Part shown: positions 61,528-64,000 of the stretch, piece by piece
Position numbering within the stretch: the stretch's first letter is position 1
Layout of the letters: each line of letters begins with the position of its first letter
NCBI GenBank assembly: GCA_013397115.1
Contig: VWZW01002569.1
Location: 1,350,766 to 1,414,765 of the forward strand
Direction: 5' to 3'
DNA from: Edolisoma coerulescens
Lineage: Eukaryota; Chordata; Aves; Passeriformes; Campephagidae
Length of the DNA stretch: 64,000 nt
Notes under the pieces: model-generated
The model's input: only the letters and a program-made list of their open reading frames with translations
What the model was told of the DNA's origin: nothing
The model's database searches: none
Made by a program: the position numbers and the translations under genes

Positions 61528-64000
61528 GTATGCTGGTTTTTAAATCATTTTTTTGCTGTGCCTGTGCATTGTGAAAGCTGCAGTCAGCCCGGAGCTGAAG
61601 GTGTTTCAGAGTTTATAATAGTGTATGGTATTTATTGCATTTCTCTGTGCTGATGAGACGTACAAAATAACTAACGACAGGCTTTCCAGCAAACAAACAT
61701 TTATTTTAAATGGAGGGAGCAAGCTGTCACAGTAGGGAAAGGGAATGCCTTTCAGTGTCTGTGCCTATGCACTGGTTATCTCTGCCCTGATCTATCCACG
61801 TGCTTCTGCGCGTGCATGGGGGCAGGACAACATCCTGACACGGAGCCAGAATATGCAAAGTGTTCCTCAGAAATGACTTGCACATTCTCTTAAGGAGAAG
61901 CAGACATGATCTGGCATGGTCTACATGTACGCAATATATTACAGAGAAGAGGGCAAAGGGAAGAAGGAAGTTGTACAAAGGTGGCAGTGGGAGGTGGCTG
62001 TGCTCCAGGATGTGAGGGTCCAGATGCTTGTGCTCAGGGAGGTGGGACAATTTTTAATTAGGTTTTTCATTCTAACACATACCTGTAATGGTACTTGATT
62101 TTTATTATCCGGTCCTGGTCTGCCTTAGGAAACATAAAGTTGTTTGATAAAACTGATCCAGAAGTGGGGCCGACCCAGTTATGAGTAATGTTTTGTAGGG
62201 GTGTAAGTAGATTAATCTGAAATCAGTTTAGCTGTGTAGGTGCAATTTTCTCATCGGCACAGGCCTTAGAAGGGCTTGTGCTGAGAAAATGTACTGCTTA
62301 TAGCTCTTTCAGAAAGTAGTTTTGGATTAAGTAAATGGAACCCGATTCCATTAGAGAAAATTAAATGTCCTAATTAAAATGAAGTATTTTACATCAAGGA
62401 GCATGTCCCACAAAGCAAATTAATTTTAAACTTTGATATGGAAATATCAGTTGCTTTCATTTTAGAAATGAAACTGGAGGCTGGAAGAGTGGCTGCAAAA
62501 TAAGATGCAAACAAATAAACCCATATTTAAAAAAAATAGTATCTTCTGAGTGCACCTTGAATATTGCAATAAAATTGTAATAAGAATGCTCATAATGTGT
62601 AATGCATTCTTAAAGAAGCAGACTGCAGCTTTGCCAAACCATGTACATTAAACTTGTTTTGCCTCTTGTGATTGCCATTTTAAATATCAGTCTCGGGTGG
62701 TGGTCCTTTTTCATTGGACTTACTTCACCTTGCTGATATAACAGTTTCATGTAGATGTTTAGGTCACCTCAGCATTTCCTCTGGAGGGACAAAATTCTGA
62801 CAAATTTCCCTCGTCTGAGAGTGATTTTCAAGTCTCTTGTTGTTTAAAGCACTCAATCCCACCCAATTTTATTGATGTGCCCAGGAGACATTTTTGTATT
62901 ATACTGGTGATGTTTAGACACTGAATTGGATGTCATTGAGCATTTAAAATGATTTATCACAAGAGGGTTTCCCATTCTTACAGCCCTAATAGTCCTGCCA
63001 CCGGTAGTTCCTGCTCACTTCCTTCTTCTTTGGATGAGATACTGCTCAAAAGAAATTCTGCCTTGAAATAGGTGATAGACAGACATACTGATCTGTATGG
63101 AAGAGCGATGTCTCTATTGCCTGAAAAGCAAATGTATCAATTGCTTTCTGAGTCAGAATAACCTCAGATTTGGATATCTGAATGCTTCAGTTACGGAGGT
63201 TGAGATTTTCACATTTTTGTATAACACTCAATGTGTTTTTCCCAAAAGCCAGAGGAGAGGGAAATTCTTACTTTCTCTCTTCCCATCCTCCCTTAGACTT
63301 CCGAGTTACAGCTCCAACTTCTACTCTTTGCTTATTGTTTATTGCTTAGGGTATATCCATGTGTTCAGGAGCGCTGCATCCCAGAGGCGTGCCCTGTTTG
63401 GCATCACGAACAGGCGATGTTTAGCTCCACAGCAAGCTCACATTGAAAGCCTGCCTGGCAATTTTAATAGTGCTCTACTGAGGGCTGTAGTATTCAGCAT
63501 TCAAGCCTGTGTGAGTCTTGTGTTGGTCTCGTGCATTAGGGTAAATTTCCCCTGAGAAAAGTGAGAAAGCCAAGTACAAGAAAATTCAGTTGTCTGGTAA
63601 TATTAGCTGATAGTTGGTAGTATGGATTTTTTCCCCCCTGGAATTTTGTTCCTGAGCACTTATATGAATCTTCCTTCTAGGATTATGGCAGTAATGCAGT
63701 AAAAATGAGGTGATAGCTCTCTGATCATATTGACTTAACTAACTATTGTCACCCTGGAGTATTTCAGAGTGGTTTCTTAATGTGTGCTGGAAATTGCTTC
63801 ACCCACTGCAACATGGCACTTGTGAGAGCTAGCACAGCCCAGAGAGCTTCAGTGAGGAAATGCATCACACCGCATTCCCTCAGGAGAGAGTCAACATCTT
63901 GTTTGATTTAATTCCAAAATATAGTGGCAGAGCCCCCACTACTTTAAAAGGCATTTTTTCCAGCACTGGTCCCAGTTACATTCAAGTCAAATACCTCCTA
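61528..64000 (+). other. DHRSX: DHRSX intron downstream of exon C (continues past window)
   Basis: This is the start of the next intron, beginning GTATGC after a phase-0 codon. The expected following exon (a TPDEGAW...Y-like segment in the family) was not seen, so the intron probably extends beyond the window. It is AT-rich, with a 152-codon open frame at 63097-63555 that has no recognisable domain. No repeat or RNA gene was identified. Confidence 0.8.

Noticed and set aside
61528..61653. Continuation of the exon C frame with a 42-codon tail
   Set aside because: It follows a GTATGC donor and does not match the TPDEGAW-type continuation known in the family.
63097..63555. 152-codon + strand open frame considered as the next DHRSX exon
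   Set aside because: It lacks the expected TPDEGAW/Y-rich C-terminal SDR sequence and contains no recognisable motif.
1..64000. CRISPR array, phage, plasmid, operon or defence-type system
   Set aside because: No regularly spaced repeats, no gene-dense coding and no ribosome-binding-site pattern; introns and CR1 show vertebrate nuclear DNA.
1..64000. Endogenous retrovirus or LTR element
   Set aside because: No recognisable gag/pol/env-like coding and no paired long terminal repeats were noticed by eye.

Overview
The window looks like a piece of a bird nuclear genome, almost all of it intron. Three lines of evidence support this. (1) Three short coding blocks, each flanked by consensus splice signals (pyrimidine tract plus AG upstream, GT downstream), join in one reading frame across introns of about 14 and 16 kb. 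(2) Two fragments match the avian CR1 LINE 3' end, one in each orientation. (3) The rest is AT-rich, stop-dense sequence with poly-A/T runs, short microsatellites and no bacterial-style gene packing. The species cannot be read from the sequence. Layout: the only gene I can identify is DHRSX, a short-chain dehydrogenase/reductase (SDR) of the retinol-dehydrogenase-like group, on the + strand. Exon A is 30760-30861, exon B 44620-44827 and exon C 61320-61527. Together they encode about 172 residues, roughly the middle half of a protein that is about 330 residues long in human. They carry the SDR NNAG motif (split across the A/B junction), an Asn in LNYLGHF, the Ser-containing VSSATHY motif, the YxxxK catalytic pair (YAQSK) and the DPGVVNT segment. 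The N-terminal Rossmann exon(s) with the TGGxDGIG-type motif and the C-terminal exons were not seen and probably lie outside the window. Intron content: 1-30759 is intron, possibly with upstream sequence beyond a missed exon. It contains a small GC-rich patch near 8.4-8.75 kb, an A/C-rich G-poor tract near 12 kb, a reverse-oriented CR1 end near 22.2 kb and a G-quadruplex motif near 29 kb. The 13.8-kb intron between exons A and B holds a long pyrimidine tract near 32.95 kb and a poly-A run. The 16.5-kb intron between exons B and C holds the most conspicuous non-coding feature, a roughly 400-bp CpG island at 45.2-45.6 kb starting only about 375 bp downstream of exon B. It also holds a T/C-rich domain near 48 kb and a + strand CR1 end near 58.1-58.3 kb. 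The tail 61528-64000 is intron with nothing recognisable. Function: mammalian DHRSX has been shown to act in dolichol biosynthesis, oxidising polyprenol to polyprenal and reducing dolichal to dolichol; it has also been described as a secreted factor linked to autophagy. The visible catalytic residues are intact, so the bird copy looks functional as far as it can be seen. I found no operon, phage, CRISPR, RNA gene or new multi-gene system. The points most worth following up are the intragenic CpG island and the GC-rich patch at 8.4 kb.
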